Source of the DNA: Meiothermus taiwanensis DSM 14542 | GTDB taxonomy: Bacteria; Deinococcota; Deinococci; Deinococcales; Thermaceae | Direction of reading: 5' to 3' | Assembly: GCA_000482765.1 (NCBI GenBank) | Contig: AXWR01000001.1 | Coordinates: 1 to 64,000, forward strand | DNA length: 64,000 nucleotides | Shown: one piece after another, positions 46,893 through 56,933 of the stretch | How positions within the stretch are numbered: position 1 is the stretch's first letter | Layout of the letters: every line of letters begins with the position of its first letter | Made by a program: the position numbers and the translations under genes | Notes under the pieces: model-generated | Told to the model about the DNA's origin: nothing | What the model saw: only the letters and a program-made list of their open reading frames with translations | Databases searched by the model: none

Positions 46893-47600
46893 ATGTCGAC
46901 CATTGGCTTAGATCGCTGGCTGCAGCACCTGCGGGAGCACCTGCCCATCGCCAAAGAGGGCCGTGACCCCGAGGGCGTGCACCAGGTGCGGGTGGCGGTA
47001 CGGCGGCTGCGGGTGTGGCTACGGCTGGCCGGGCTGCGGGTGTTGGAGGATGACCTGGCCTGGCTGGTGCGGGCAGCCGGGGAGGTGCGCGACCTCGAGG
47101 TGCTGCTTCAAAATAACCGCCTACCCAAAGCGTTCCGCAGATGGGCCGCGTCCAGGCTCAAAGAGGCTCGAGCCCGCTTTGAACCCCTGCTGGAGACACC
47201 CCGGCTGGCCGGATTGCTGCAAGCCCTTTCCAACCTGCCCCCGCTGGATACCACGCTGGCCCAAGCCCGGCTCAAACGCTTTTTTCACCAGGTTGAAGGA
47301 AAAGCCGAGGAGTGGCGTTACCAAGAAAGCCTCGAGAGCCTGCACGCCCTGCGCCGGGCCCTGCGGCGGCTGCGCTACGCCAGGGAGTGGCTCGGGCAGG
47401 AGAGCCAGCCCATCAAGCAGCTGCAGGAGGTCTTCGGTCGGGTGGGCGACCTGAGCTTCACCCTGCGCTACCTAGCCACCTACGAGTCCGAAGGGGGCCG
47501 GGGGGCCGCGCTCTATAAAAAGCAGCTCGAGACCCAGCTAAGGCAGGCCCTCGAGGCCGCCCGGGAAGCCTGGCAGGCCCACCAGGCCGGCCTGGGGTAG
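46893..47600 (+). CDS. CHAD-domain protein
   Basis: The 235-residue protein is a single CHAD domain: VHQVRVAVRRLRVWLRLAG near residue 28 and LHALRRALRRLRYAREWLG near residue 150 are the two conserved histidine/arginine helices that form a basic pocket. CHAD proteins bind inorganic polyphosphate and are often beside CYTH enzymes or polyphosphate kinase, neither of which is in this window. TAGGCT (46881-46886) ends 6 bases before the ATG, indicating a leaderless mRNA. A minus-strand terminator follows directly after the stop codon. Confidence 0.9.
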   Translation: MSTIGLDRWLQHLREHLPIAKEGRDPEGVHQVRVAVRRLRVWLRLAGLRVLEDDLAWLVRAAGEVRDLEVLLQNNRLPKAFRRWAASRLKEARARFEPLLETPRLAGLLQALSNLPPLDTTLAQARLKRFFHQVEGKAEEWRYQESLESLHALRRALRRLRYAREWLGQESQPIKQLQEVFGRVGDLSFTLRYLATYESEGGRGAALYKKQLETQLRQALEAAREAWQAHQAGLG

Positions 47601-47604
47601 GCAC

Positions 47605-47630
47605 AAAAAACCGGAGGAATCCCCTCCGGC
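47605..47630 (-). terminator. Intrinsic terminator of the rpsT-thx operon
   Basis: On the minus strand GCCGGAGG and CCTCCGG form a 7-bp stem around five bases, followed by TTTTTT. It lies about 20 bases after the thx stop codon. It shares the CCGGAGG stem sequence with the rpmA-obg hairpin. Confidence 0.88.
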
Positions 47631-47648
47631 AAAACACCGCAACGGATG

Positions 47649-47729
47649 TTACTTCTTGCGGGGACGGTATTTGCCGTAAGTCCCACGGAAAATTTTGCCG
47701 CGACGGGTACGACGGTCACCTTTGCCCAT
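47649..47729 (-). CDS. thx: 30S ribosomal protein Thx (26 aa)
   Basis: The reading frame encodes MGKGDRRTRRGKIFRGTYGK followed by YRPRKK, nearly identical to the Thx peptide of the Thermus thermophilus 30S subunit. This very basic peptide sits in a cavity at the top of the 30S head and stabilises it at high temperature. It lies 9 bases downstream of rpsT, ahead of the shared terminator. It is too short for common gene-length cut-offs. Confidence 0.95.
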   Translation of the reverse strand: MGKGDRRTRRGKIFRGTYGKYRPRKK

Positions 47730-47738
47730 GCTGTACTC

Positions 47739-48032
47739 CTAGGCTTTAGCTCCGCTCAGAAGCTGGTGCACTTTGCTCATCAGGCGGGACTTGCGCCGGC
47801 TGGCCGCGTTCTTGTGCAGGGTCGAGCCCTTGGCGGCCTTGTCAATCAGGCTTTCGGCATAGCGCATAACCCGCACTGCCTCGCTGGCGTTGCCTTCTTT
47901 AGCCAAAGCCACCGCTTTCTTGCTAACGGTCTTGATGGCCGACATCTTGGACTTGTTGCGAGCCCGACGCTTGAGCGACTGGCGGTGGCGCTTCATGGCC
48001 GAGGGATTGCGTGCAGTTTTTTTCTGTGCCAT
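47739..48032 (-). CDS. rpsT: 30S ribosomal protein S20
   Basis: The 97-residue basic helical protein starts [20 protein letters not shown] and ends in [17 protein letters not shown], typical of S20, which binds 16S rRNA helix 44. TTGGAGAAC is its ribosome site. A possible promoter with TAGACT at 48114-48119 lies about 80 bases upstream. The gene is followed by thx and a terminator, forming a two-gene operon. Confidence 0.97.
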   Translation of the reverse strand: MAQKKTARNPSAMKRHRQSLKRRARNKSKMSAIKTVSKKAVALAKEGNASEAVRVMRYAESLIDKAAKGSTLHKNAASRRKSRLMSKVHQLLSGAKA

Positions 48033-48147
48033 AGTTCTCCAATATTGCCCAATTGGGGGGCTACCGCGTTCGCACCAATGGCGAAAGAGCAGCCTCGAGG
48101 CAAACCGCTCACAAGTCTAGCATAAGGCCCGCTTCCGTGCCTAGACC

Positions 48148-50485
<2,338 letters not shown>

Positions 50486-50492
50486 AGACCCT

Positions 50493-51485
50493 CTACAGCC
50501 CCCCCAGGTACTGCAACAAAGCCTGCATCTCGGCCTCGTTCAGGGCCACCGCCGGCATCTGGCCCCGGCCCTTGAGGACAATCTCCCGCACCGCCTCCGG
50601 CACCTTGCGGATGGGGTTGCCCTGCAGGCGCGGCCCCGTACCCCCCTGGGCCTGGGCCCCGTGGCAGGCCGCGCACCGGGCCAGGTAGACCTGCTGCCCC
50701 AAGGAGGTGGCGCCAAGCTGGTTTTTAGCAGTCTGGATCAGGTTCTGCACCTGCTCCCGGGCCTCGCCGCCGGCCTTCAGGTAGCCCTCCCAGGCCGCAA
50801 TGGCCTGGGCCGGGCGGCCCAGTTGAAAGTAGGCGTTCCCCAGAAACAGCCAGCCCTCGGGCACCTCAGGCTCGGCCCGCACCGCGAGCTCGAGGGCCTG
50901 GGCCCCCTCCTCGGGCCGGCCGCTCATGAAGAGCAGGATGCCGATCCGGCGCACGGCGGTGGCGTTGCGGGGCTCGAGCTCGATCACCTTCAGGTAGCCC
51001 CGCACGGCCCGCTCGAAGTCCTGCAGCTCGTAGGCTTTGTTGGCGTAGGCCAGCCAGTCGGCGGCCTGGCCGCTCTGCTCGGCCCGGCGTTGCAGGCGGC
51101 CCAGCTCGCGGGCCTCGCCCCGGCTGGTGATGATGGTCTCGCCCGGCAGGCGCGGCACCGTGTAGGCCCACAGCCCCACCCCCAGGGCCAGCAGGCCCAG
51201 GGTCACGGCCCCCAGCGTGAGCGGGCTCAGGCGGCGCGGGGTGGGGTTTTCCTGGCCCAGCTCGGCCAGTTGGCGCTCGAGGCGCACCGCCTGGGCCAGG
51301 AGGCGCTTGCGCTCCTCCCCTTCGGCCTCCCGGGCCAGCGATTTGAGCACCTCGAGCTCGGCTCGCAGCTCCTCGGGCCGGGGGCTCTCGGGAAAGGGCT
51401 GGGCCGGGGTGCGGAAAAAGGGCCAGAGGGCATAGGCCAGGGCCAGTACAAAGAGCAGGGCAAGGATCAGGTAGGCCAACATCAT
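50493..51485 (-). CDS. CcmI-like TPR protein fused to a c-type cytochrome domain
   Basis: Starting at 51485, the 330-residue protein has a first membrane helix (LAYLILALLFVLALAYALWP), a cytoplasmic coiled coil (residues 30-85), a second helix (LTLGAVTLGLLALGVGLWAY), TPR repeats from about 140 to 235, and a C-terminal cytochrome c domain with CAACH near residue 273 and a methionine in GRGQMPAVALNE. The N-terminal two thirds match CcmI/CycH, which holds apocytochromes; the covalent heme domain at the end is unusual. It lies between ccmH and the Rieske gene. Its start overlaps the ccmH stop codon. Confidence 0.88.
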   Translation of the reverse strand: MMLAYLILALLFVLALAYALWPFFRTPAQPFPESPRPEELRAELEVLKSLAREAEGEERKRLLAQAVRLERQLAELGQENPTPRRLSPLTLGAVTLGLLALGVGLWAYTVPRLPGETIITSRGEARELGRLQRRAEQSGQAADWLAYANKAYELQDFERAVRGYLKVIELEPRNATAVRRIGILLFMSGRPEEGAQALELAVRAEPEVPEGWLFLGNAYFQLGRPAQAIAAWEGYLKAGGEAREQVQNLIQTAKNQLGATSLGQQVYLARCAACHGAQAQGGTGPRLQGNPIRKVPEAVREIVLKGRGQMPAVALNEAEMQALLQYLGGL

Positions 51486-51955
51486 GGTTGTCGCTCGGGG
51501 GATTGCAGCTCGGCCTCGAGACGGGCCATCTCTTCCTCGGAGACCTCGGAGGCAGCGGTAAGGGCTCGAGCCCGCACCCGCGCCAGGTAGCGCCACAGGC
51601 CAAAGCCCAGCAGGCCCAGCCCAAGGAGGGGCGAGAGCCAGACCCACAGGGTGAGGCCGCGGGCGGGCGGCTCGTAGAGAATCCAGTCGCCGTAGCGCTC
51701 TACAAAAAAGGCCCGGATCTCGGCCTCGCTTTTGCCCTGGGCCAGTTGCTCGGCGATGATGCGGCGCATCTCCACGGCAATGCCGGCGTTGGACTCCGCC
51801 GCCGACTCCCCCTGGCAGACCGGGCAGCGCAACTGGCCGGCAATTCTGAACACCTCGGGCGAAAAATCCGGGGGTGGGGTGTTGGGGCTGGGCTGGGCCA
51901 GGGCCCAGGCCAGCAGCAAGAGCCCGCCTACCCACCAGGTAATCGCTCGCTTCAT
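51482..51955 (-). CDS. ccmH: Cytochrome c maturation protein CcmH
   Basis: From ATG 51955 the product has 157 residues: a signal sequence (ITWWVGGLLLLAWALAQ), the redox motif LRCPVCQGESAAESNAGIA near residue 43, and a second hydrophobic helix near residue 105, ending with an acidic tail. CcmH keeps apocytochrome heme-binding cysteines reduced for the CcmF ligation step. It overlaps ccmG and the TPR-cytochrome gene by a few bases, so these genes are translationally coupled. Confidence 0.95.
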   Translation of the reverse strand: MKRAITWWVGGLLLLAWALAQPSPNTPPPDFSPEVFRIAGQLRCPVCQGESAAESNAGIAVEMRRIIAEQLAQGKSEAEIRAFFVERYGDWILYEPPARGLTLWVWLSPLLGLGLLGFGLWRYLARVRARALTAASEVSEEEMARLEAELQSPERQP

Positions 51956-51957
51956 CC

Positions 51958-52482
51958 TCATCGCAACACCTGCTCGATATAGCCCCGCAGCTGCGCCTCG
52001 CTCAGCTCGCCGGCATGCCGGGCCAGCACCACCCCGTGGCGGTCTATCACAAAGGTCTCGGGCACGCCGTAGTAGCCGTACTCGATGCCGATGCGCCCGC
52101 GCGCATCGTAGACGCTGGGGAAGGTCAGGCCATACTCCTGGACAAATTTCAGGGCCTCGGCCTCGCTGTCCTGCACATTAACCCCCAGGATGAGCACCTG
52201 GTCTTTGTACTGCTGGTGGAAGCGCTCCAGGAGCGGGGCCTCGCTGCGGCAGGGGATGCACCAGCTGGCCCAGATGTTGAGCAGCACCGGCTTACCCAGG
52301 CCTTCGCGGATCCCCATCTCGGCCCCGTACTGGGCCCGGTAAGGCGCTAGAAGCGGCAGGCTAAAGCTGGGCGCCGGCTTCCCCACCAGCACCGACTTCA
52401 GCTCGCTCTTGTCGGGGCGCTGCAGGCCCCAGTAGAACAGCCCCCCCAGCAGCAACACCCAAATCGGCCAGAATCTAAGCAC
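51958..52482 (-). CDS. ccmG: Thiol:disulfide interchange protein CcmG/DsbE (ResA-like)
   Basis: The 174-residue membrane-anchored thioredoxin begins (GTG) with a hydrophobic helix (MLRFWPIWVLLLGGLFYWGL). The active site IWASWCIPCRSEAPLLE lies near residue 96, and YGVPETFVIDRHG holds the cis-proline. It reduces apocytochrome c or CcmH in the periplasm. It lies 24 bases downstream of ccmF and is followed at once by ccmH. Confidence 0.95.
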   Translation of the reverse strand: MLRFWPIWVLLLGGLFYWGLQRPDKSELKSVLVGKPAPSFSLPLLAPYRAQYGAEMGIREGLGKPVLLNIWASWCIPCRSEAPLLERFHQQYKDQVLILGVNVQDSEAEALKFVQEYGLTFPSVYDARGRIGIEYGYYGVPETFVIDRHGVVLARHAGELSEAQLRGYIEQVLR

Positions 52483-52506
52483 AGCCCCCCTCTCCTCGCA
52501 CCGGTA

Positions 52507-54498
52507 TCAGTCCCCCGCCATGGGGGATGCCTGCCGGCTGGTTACCCTGGCCCCCGCCGGCCAGAGGATATAGAGCGTACCCAGCACGATGATCAAACCG
52601 GCCACCCACAGCCACAACACCATAGGGGTAACGATCAGTTTGATGGTCGCCCACTGGCCTTTTTCCTGGTCGAACTGCATCAGGACGAAGTAGTAGTCGT
52701 TGTACAGGGAGTATCGGACCACCGGCGTAGCCAGCGGCGAGCTCATCTGCGGGTAGAAGTTGAGCCGGGTCTCGTAGCGCCCATCGGCCCCCCAGCCCTC
52801 GCGGCTGGTGGAGCGCACCTCGAGGGGCGCAATGGCCGCGAAGCGGTTGGCCTCCTCCCGCGCACCGATGGAAAGCAGGCGGATCTCCAGGCCCCGGGTC
52901 TGCCAGGTCTCCCCTACCTGGAGGGTCTTCTGCTCGGTCACCCGGTAGGTCTGGCTGAAGGCGATGGTCAGGGCGGCCAGCGCCACCCCGAAGTGCACGA
53001 TGTGCGAGCCAAAGCGGCGCTTGTGGCTGGCCGCCAGCTCCCACAGGGCCTGCCCCGCCGGGATCCCGAGCGACCTCGAGCGCGCCCGCACCCCCTGGGC
53101 CACCATCAGCCCGATGGCGGTCAGGTTGTAGGCAAAAAGCCCAATGGCCAGCGAGACACCCAGGCTCAGGCCCAGCCCCAGGCCCAGCAGGGTGCCCACC
53201 CCCAGGGCCAGCAGCATGGCCGCCAGGTGGCGCACCACCTCGGCCTGGGTGTTGCGCCAGGGCAGCACCGGCCCGATGCCCATCAGGAGCAGCATGAAGA
53301 TGCCCAGGGGCACCGAGACCTGGTTGAAGAAGGGGGCCCCCACCGAGACCTTGGCCCCGCTCACCGCCTCCACCACCAGCGGCCACAGGGTGCCCAGCAC
53401 CACCACAAAAGCAAAGGTGCCGAAGAACAGCGCCCCGGCCAGCAAGGCCCCCTCGCGGCTTCTCCAGCGCACCTCGCCGGCCTCGTGAATCTCGGAGGAA
53501 ACCCGGGCCAGAAGCCCCAGCCCCAAGGCCAGCACCCCCAGCAAAAACACCAAGAACCAGGCCCCCACCGGCCCGCTGGCGAAGGCATGCACCGACTGAA
53601 TCACCCCCGAGCGGGTCAGGAAGGTGCCAAAGACCGTCGCCGCGAAAGCCAGGGTGATGAAGGCGAAGTTCCAGCCCTTAAAAAGCCCTTTGCGCTCCTG
53701 CACCTGGGCGGTGTGAAGGAAGGCCGTGGCCAGCAGCCAGGGGATGAGAGAGGCGTTCTCCACCGGATCCCAGGCCCAGTACCCCCCCCAGCCCAGGATC
53801 TCGTAGCTCCACCACTTGCCGGTGAAGATGGCCGCGGTGAGGAAGCCCCAGGCCACCAGCGTCCACCAGCGGGTCTCGAAAATCCAGCTCTGGTAGCGCC
53901 GGGCCACCATGGCCGCCACCGCGTAGGCAAACGGCACCGAAAGCCCCACAAAACCCAGGTACATCAGAACTGGGTGCACTGCCATCATCCAGTGGTTTTG
54001 CAAAAGGGGGTTGGTGCCAAGGCCATCGGGGGGCGGGTTGGGCACGGCATCGAAGGGGTGGGCCACAAAAACCATCACCGCGAAGAAGAACACCTGCACC
54101 GCAAAGAGCGTGCCCAGCGCCACCGGGGCCCGCCAGAGATCCAGGCTCTGGCCGGCCCGCAGGCCCACCAGCCAGGTGTAGGCGGTCTGGAGCAGGGCCC
54201 AGAGCAGAATGGAGCCCTCCAGGGCTGCCCAGGGCGTGACCAGCTTGACCCACAGGGGGTTGCTGGCCGAGCTGTGGTTGGCTACGTAGGAGACGCTAAA
54301 GTCGTCGGTGAGGATGGCCCACTCGAGCGCGGCAAAACTGGTTGCGGCAGCCAGCAGGGTGAGGAGCGAGAGGCGCTTGGCGGCCTCGAGGTAGCGCCCA
54401 TCCCGCAGGCTGTAGGCCAGCACCGCCAGCACCAGGCCCAGCACCGAAAGAACCAGGGCGGCGACAAGGGAGACCCCACCCAGTAGACCCGGTGTCAA
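52507..54498 (-). CDS. ccmF: Cytochrome c heme lyase subunit CcmF
   Basis: The 663-residue membrane protein has about 14 hydrophobic segments. The WWD heme-handling motif reads WGGYWAWDPVENASLIPWL near residue 240, and flanking histidines are visible (VAHPF, FLHTAQV). CcmF ligates heme to apocytochrome. The start is TTG at 54498, supported by GGGGAGG 5 bases upstream and the absence of an earlier ATG. It follows ccmE by 16 bases. Confidence 0.96.
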   Translation of the reverse strand: MTPGLLGGVSLVAALVLSVLGLVLAVLAYSLRDGRYLEAAKRLSLLTLLAAATSFAALEWAILTDDFSVSYVANHSSASNPLWVKLVTPWAALEGSILLWALLQTAYTWLVGLRAGQSLDLWRAPVALGTLFAVQVFFFAVMVFVAHPFDAVPNPPPDGLGTNPLLQNHWMMAVHPVLMYLGFVGLSVPFAYAVAAMVARRYQSWIFETRWWTLVAWGFLTAAIFTGKWWSYEILGWGGYWAWDPVENASLIPWLLATAFLHTAQVQERKGLFKGWNFAFITLAFAATVFGTFLTRSGVIQSVHAFASGPVGAWFLVFLLGVLALGLGLLARVSSEIHEAGEVRWRSREGALLAGALFFGTFAFVVVLGTLWPLVVEAVSGAKVSVGAPFFNQVSVPLGIFMLLLMGIGPVLPWRNTQAEVVRHLAAMLLALGVGTLLGLGLGLSLGVSLAIGLFAYNLTAIGLMVAQGVRARSRSLGIPAGQALWELAASHKRRFGSHIVHFGVALAALTIAFSQTYRVTEQKTLQVGETWQTRGLEIRLLSIGAREEANRFAAIAPLEVRSTSREGWGADGRYETRLNFYPQMSSPLATPVVRYSLYNDYYFVLMQFDQEKGQWATIKLIVTPMVLWLWVAGLIIVLGTLYILWPAGARVTSRQASPMAGD

Positions 54499-54514
54499 GC
54501 GAACCTCCCCTTCA

Positions 54515-54946
54515 TCACTGGGTCTCCTCGATCAGCTTGCGCACCTGCTCGGGCGTCCAGCCCTCCTTGGGGGCCTGGTAGGTCTCGGAGTGCTTGACCA
54601 GCAGGTTCTGGCTCACAAAAGTCTCGCCCTCAAAGCGGCCCTCCACCACCACCCCCCGGTTCTCACCAAAGAGGGCCGGTGGGGTGGTACCCGAGGAGCG
54701 GATGGGAATCTCCTTGACCCCATCGGTCACCACAAAGCGCAGCTCGAGGGTCTGGGGGTTGTAGTCAAGCGTACCCGGCTTGACCAGCCCACCCAGCCGC
54801 ACCGGGCGGTTCTGGTAACGGTCTACTTGCTGAAAGTATTCGCTGGGGGTGATGAAGTAGACCAGGTTCTGGCCCAGGCCTCCAAAGATCAGGTAGGCCA
54901 GGGCACCCACCACCAGCAGCAGTCCTACAACATACTTTGGTTTCAT
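54515..54946 (-). CDS. ccmE: Cytochrome c heme chaperone CcmE
   Basis: ATG 54946 gives 143 residues: one N-terminal helix (YVVGLLLVVGALAYLIFGG) and a beta-barrel domain (RPVRLGGLVKPGTLDYNP, VVVEGRFEGETFVSQNLLVK). The heme-binding histidine is in VKHSETY near residue 127, where most CcmEs have HDENY; the histidine is retained, the aspartate is serine. It receives heme from CcmC and passes it to CcmF. A longer in-frame start overlaps ccmD and is not preferred. Confidence 0.94.
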   Translation of the reverse strand: MKPKYVVGLLLVVGALAYLIFGGLGQNLVYFITPSEYFQQVDRYQNRPVRLGGLVKPGTLDYNPQTLELRFVVTDGVKEIPIRSSGTTPPALFGENRGVVVEGRFEGETFVSQNLLVKHSETYQAPKEGWTPEQVRKLIEETQ

Positions 54947-54965
54947 GCGCACCTCAAAGGCCTCT

Positions 54966-55088
54966 TCAGCGGTTTTTCTGGTAGCGCCAGATGAGGTAAC
55001 CCAGATAGCCAAAGACCAAAGCGTACACCAGCGCGTATGTCCAGATCACAAAAGGGTTGGCTGGGTTCCACAGGGGGTTATCGGGCAT
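54966..55088 (-). CDS. ccmD: Heme exporter small subunit CcmD (40 aa)
   Basis: The 40-residue product (start MPDNPLWNPANPFVIWTY, end GYLIWRYQKNR) has one transmembrane helix and a basic C-terminal end, the normal CcmD layout, placed between ccmC and ccmE as usual. CcmD helps release holo-CcmE from the CcmABCD complex. Its ATG lies 2 bases after the ccmC stop codon. Confidence 0.9.
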   Translation of the reverse strand: MPDNPLWNPANPFVIWTYALVYALVFGYLGYLIWRYQKNR

Positions 55089-55089
55089 C

Positions 55090-55782
55090 TCAGGCCTCCT
55101 CCCGGGCCGCTTCGCGGGCGGCAATAATAGCGCGGAGCCGCACCAGCCCGATAAACAGCAGCGTAAACGCCGCCAGGTTCACCAGCATGGGGATCAGGAT
55201 GGCTGCGTCCACGTTGATCTTGCCGGTGGTGAGGTCGATGGACTGGGTCTGGTGCAGGCTGCGCCACCACTTGACCGACATGTAGCTGATGGGCACATTA
55301 ATCGAGCCCAGAATAGCCACCCCCGCCGCGGCCTTGGCCCTGAGCTCGGGGTCTTCGATGGCCCCCCGCACCACCACGTACCCCACATAGATGGCAAACA
55401 GGATGGCGGTGGTGGTGAGCCGGGGCTCCCAGTCCCAGTACACCCCCCAGGTGGGCCGGGCCCAGAGCATGCCCGTAATCAGCGCTAGGGCCATAAAAAT
55501 GAGGCCCACCTCCACCACAGCGGCGGCCACCCGGTCGTGGTGGGCTTTGCGCCGCACCAGGTAGGCTACCGAGTAGCCCAGCGCACCGAAGCTAGCCAGA
55601 TAGGCCATCCAGGCTGTGGGAACGTGCATATGGAAGATACGGGCCACAAAGCCCTGGCTCTGGTCGGGGGGGGAGCCCATAGCCAGGATAAATCCCACCA
55701 CCGCACCCACCCCCCCCAGGCCTAAAAGGCCCAGGGTCAGGCCATCCAAGCGGTTGATTTGATTGGAGCGAGCGAGTTGCAT
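55090..55782 (-). CDS. ccmC: Heme-handling protein CcmC
   Basis: The 230-residue membrane protein has six hydrophobic segments and the tryptophan-rich motif RPTWGVYWDWEPRLTT near residue 112, flanked by conserved histidines (HMHVPTAWMAYLASFG, SLHQTQS). CcmC loads heme onto CcmE. AAGGAGAGG precedes the ATG. The 170 bases between ccmB and ccmC contain AT-rich sequence with possible promoter elements, so ccmCDEFGH may be an independent transcript. Confidence 0.95.
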   Translation of the reverse strand: MQLARSNQINRLDGLTLGLLGLGGVGAVVGFILAMGSPPDQSQGFVARIFHMHVPTAWMAYLASFGALGYSVAYLVRRKAHHDRVAAAVVEVGLIFMALALITGMLWARPTWGVYWDWEPRLTTTAILFAIYVGYVVVRGAIEDPELRAKAAAGVAILGSINVPISYMSVKWWRSLHQTQSIDLTTGKINVDAAILIPMLVNLAAFTLLFIGLVRLRAIIAAREAAREEA

Positions 55783-55952
55783 TCCAGTCCTCTCCTTTGT
55801 CTTCTATATGTATTCTGTACTGAAATAGATTAAACGCCGTAAACCACGTTACATCATCGGCGAACCGGGGTATTTGACCACGCCCTCCAGCACGTCTAGA
55901 TTACCCCGGTAGGGTAAGCTGGCACTTTACTCGCAGTAATAACGGCCATAAC

Positions 55953-56618
55953 CTACCCCTCGAGCATGTACGGGAAGACCATCGCGCACACCGTCACATA
56001 AATCACGTCGAAGACCAGCAACAAGCGCAGCCAGTCCAAAAGCTCGGCCACCGGAACCCCCTCGGCCAGGCCCTGGGTAAAGCGCACCGCAGCCAGCACC
56101 ACCGGAATTACCAGGGGAAAAAGCAGCAGCGGCAGAAGCACCTCACGTCCCCGCAGGCGGGCCAGCATTCCAGCATAGAAGGTGGAGATGGCCGCATAGC
56201 CCAGCGAACCCAGCAGCAGCACCACCAGGTACCAGCCCCAGTGCTGCAGCGGCAGATAGAATAACCCCGCCGCCAGGGACAAAAGCACCACCCCGACCAG
56301 GAGCATTAGAGCAAACTGAAACAGCAGCTTGCCGAAGTAAATCCACTCCCGGCTACCGGGGGTGAGGAGCAGATCGTCCAGGGTACCGTCCTCGACCTCG
56401 AGGCCAAAGGCCCGCCCCGCCAGCAAGCTGCCAGCAAAGGCCAGGGCCACCCACAACACCCCAGGGGCCGCTTTTCGCAGATCTTGGGGGTTGGGGCCAA
56501 AGGCCATGGCTAAAATAAAAAGCATCACCGCCAGAAAAAATACCGCCGAAAGGAGGCCCGTACGCCCTCGAAACTCCAGCACCAGGTCGCGCCAGGCCAG
56601 CCAGAAAATGCGCTGCAC
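55953..56618 (-). CDS. ccmB: Heme exporter permease CcmB
   Basis: The 221-residue protein has six hydrophobic helices and begins (GTG) MQRIFWLAWRDLVLEFRGR, with LEVEDGTLDDLLLTPGSREW near residue 72, typical of CcmB. It is the membrane partner of the CcmA ATPase, but no ccmA gene is adjacent: the upstream gene encodes an 87-residue DUF1653 protein. TACCCT ends 7 bases before the GTG, consistent with a leaderless start. Confidence 0.94.
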   Translation of the reverse strand: MQRIFWLAWRDLVLEFRGRTGLLSAVFFLAVMLFILAMAFGPNPQDLRKAAPGVLWVALAFAGSLLAGRAFGLEVEDGTLDDLLLTPGSREWIYFGKLLFQFALMLLVGVVLLSLAAGLFYLPLQHWGWYLVVLLLGSLGYAAISTFYAGMLARLRGREVLLPLLLFPLVIPVVLAAVRFTQGLAEGVPVAELLDWLRLLLVFDVIYVTVCAMVFPYMLEG

Positions 56619-56657
56619 AGGGGTAAGGGTATCGGTTTGGCTGCCGCACGTAAAGGG

Positions 56658-56921
56658 TCAGGGTTCACTTCCCCCCACATAGCGGAAGCGGGGTACCCGC
56701 CGGCCATCTACCTCCACGTCTTCCAAAAACATCGCCAGCGGGCGCACCCACAGGGTCTCGGGCTCCACGCCGTAGCGGGTCTCGTAGACCACAAACCACT
56801 CCTCGGTCTCGGAGTGGCGGGCCAGGCCGTGTACCCAGTAGTACTTGCCCTTGTAGTGTTGGTACAGCCCCGGTTGCAGATGCACCCGCCCACCTCGATG
56901 TTTAATATTAGCGCGAAGCAT
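56658..56921 (-). CDS. DUF1653-family protein (87 aa)
   Basis: The sequence LYQHYKGKYYWVHGLARHSE, then VVYETRYGVEPETLWVRPLAMF, then VPRFRYVG matches the DUF1653 pattern, a small beta-rich domain of unknown role found alone or fused to other proteins. It is soluble, with no cysteines. It lies 39 bases upstream of ccmB on the same strand and 12 bases downstream of acuC, so it may be carried on the acu transcript. Confidence 0.85.
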   Translation of the reverse strand: MLRANIKHRGGRVHLQPGLYQHYKGKYYWVHGLARHSETEEWFVVYETRYGVEPETLWVRPLAMFLEDVEVDGRRVPRFRYVGGSEP

Positions 56922-56933
56922 CCCCCAAACCCC

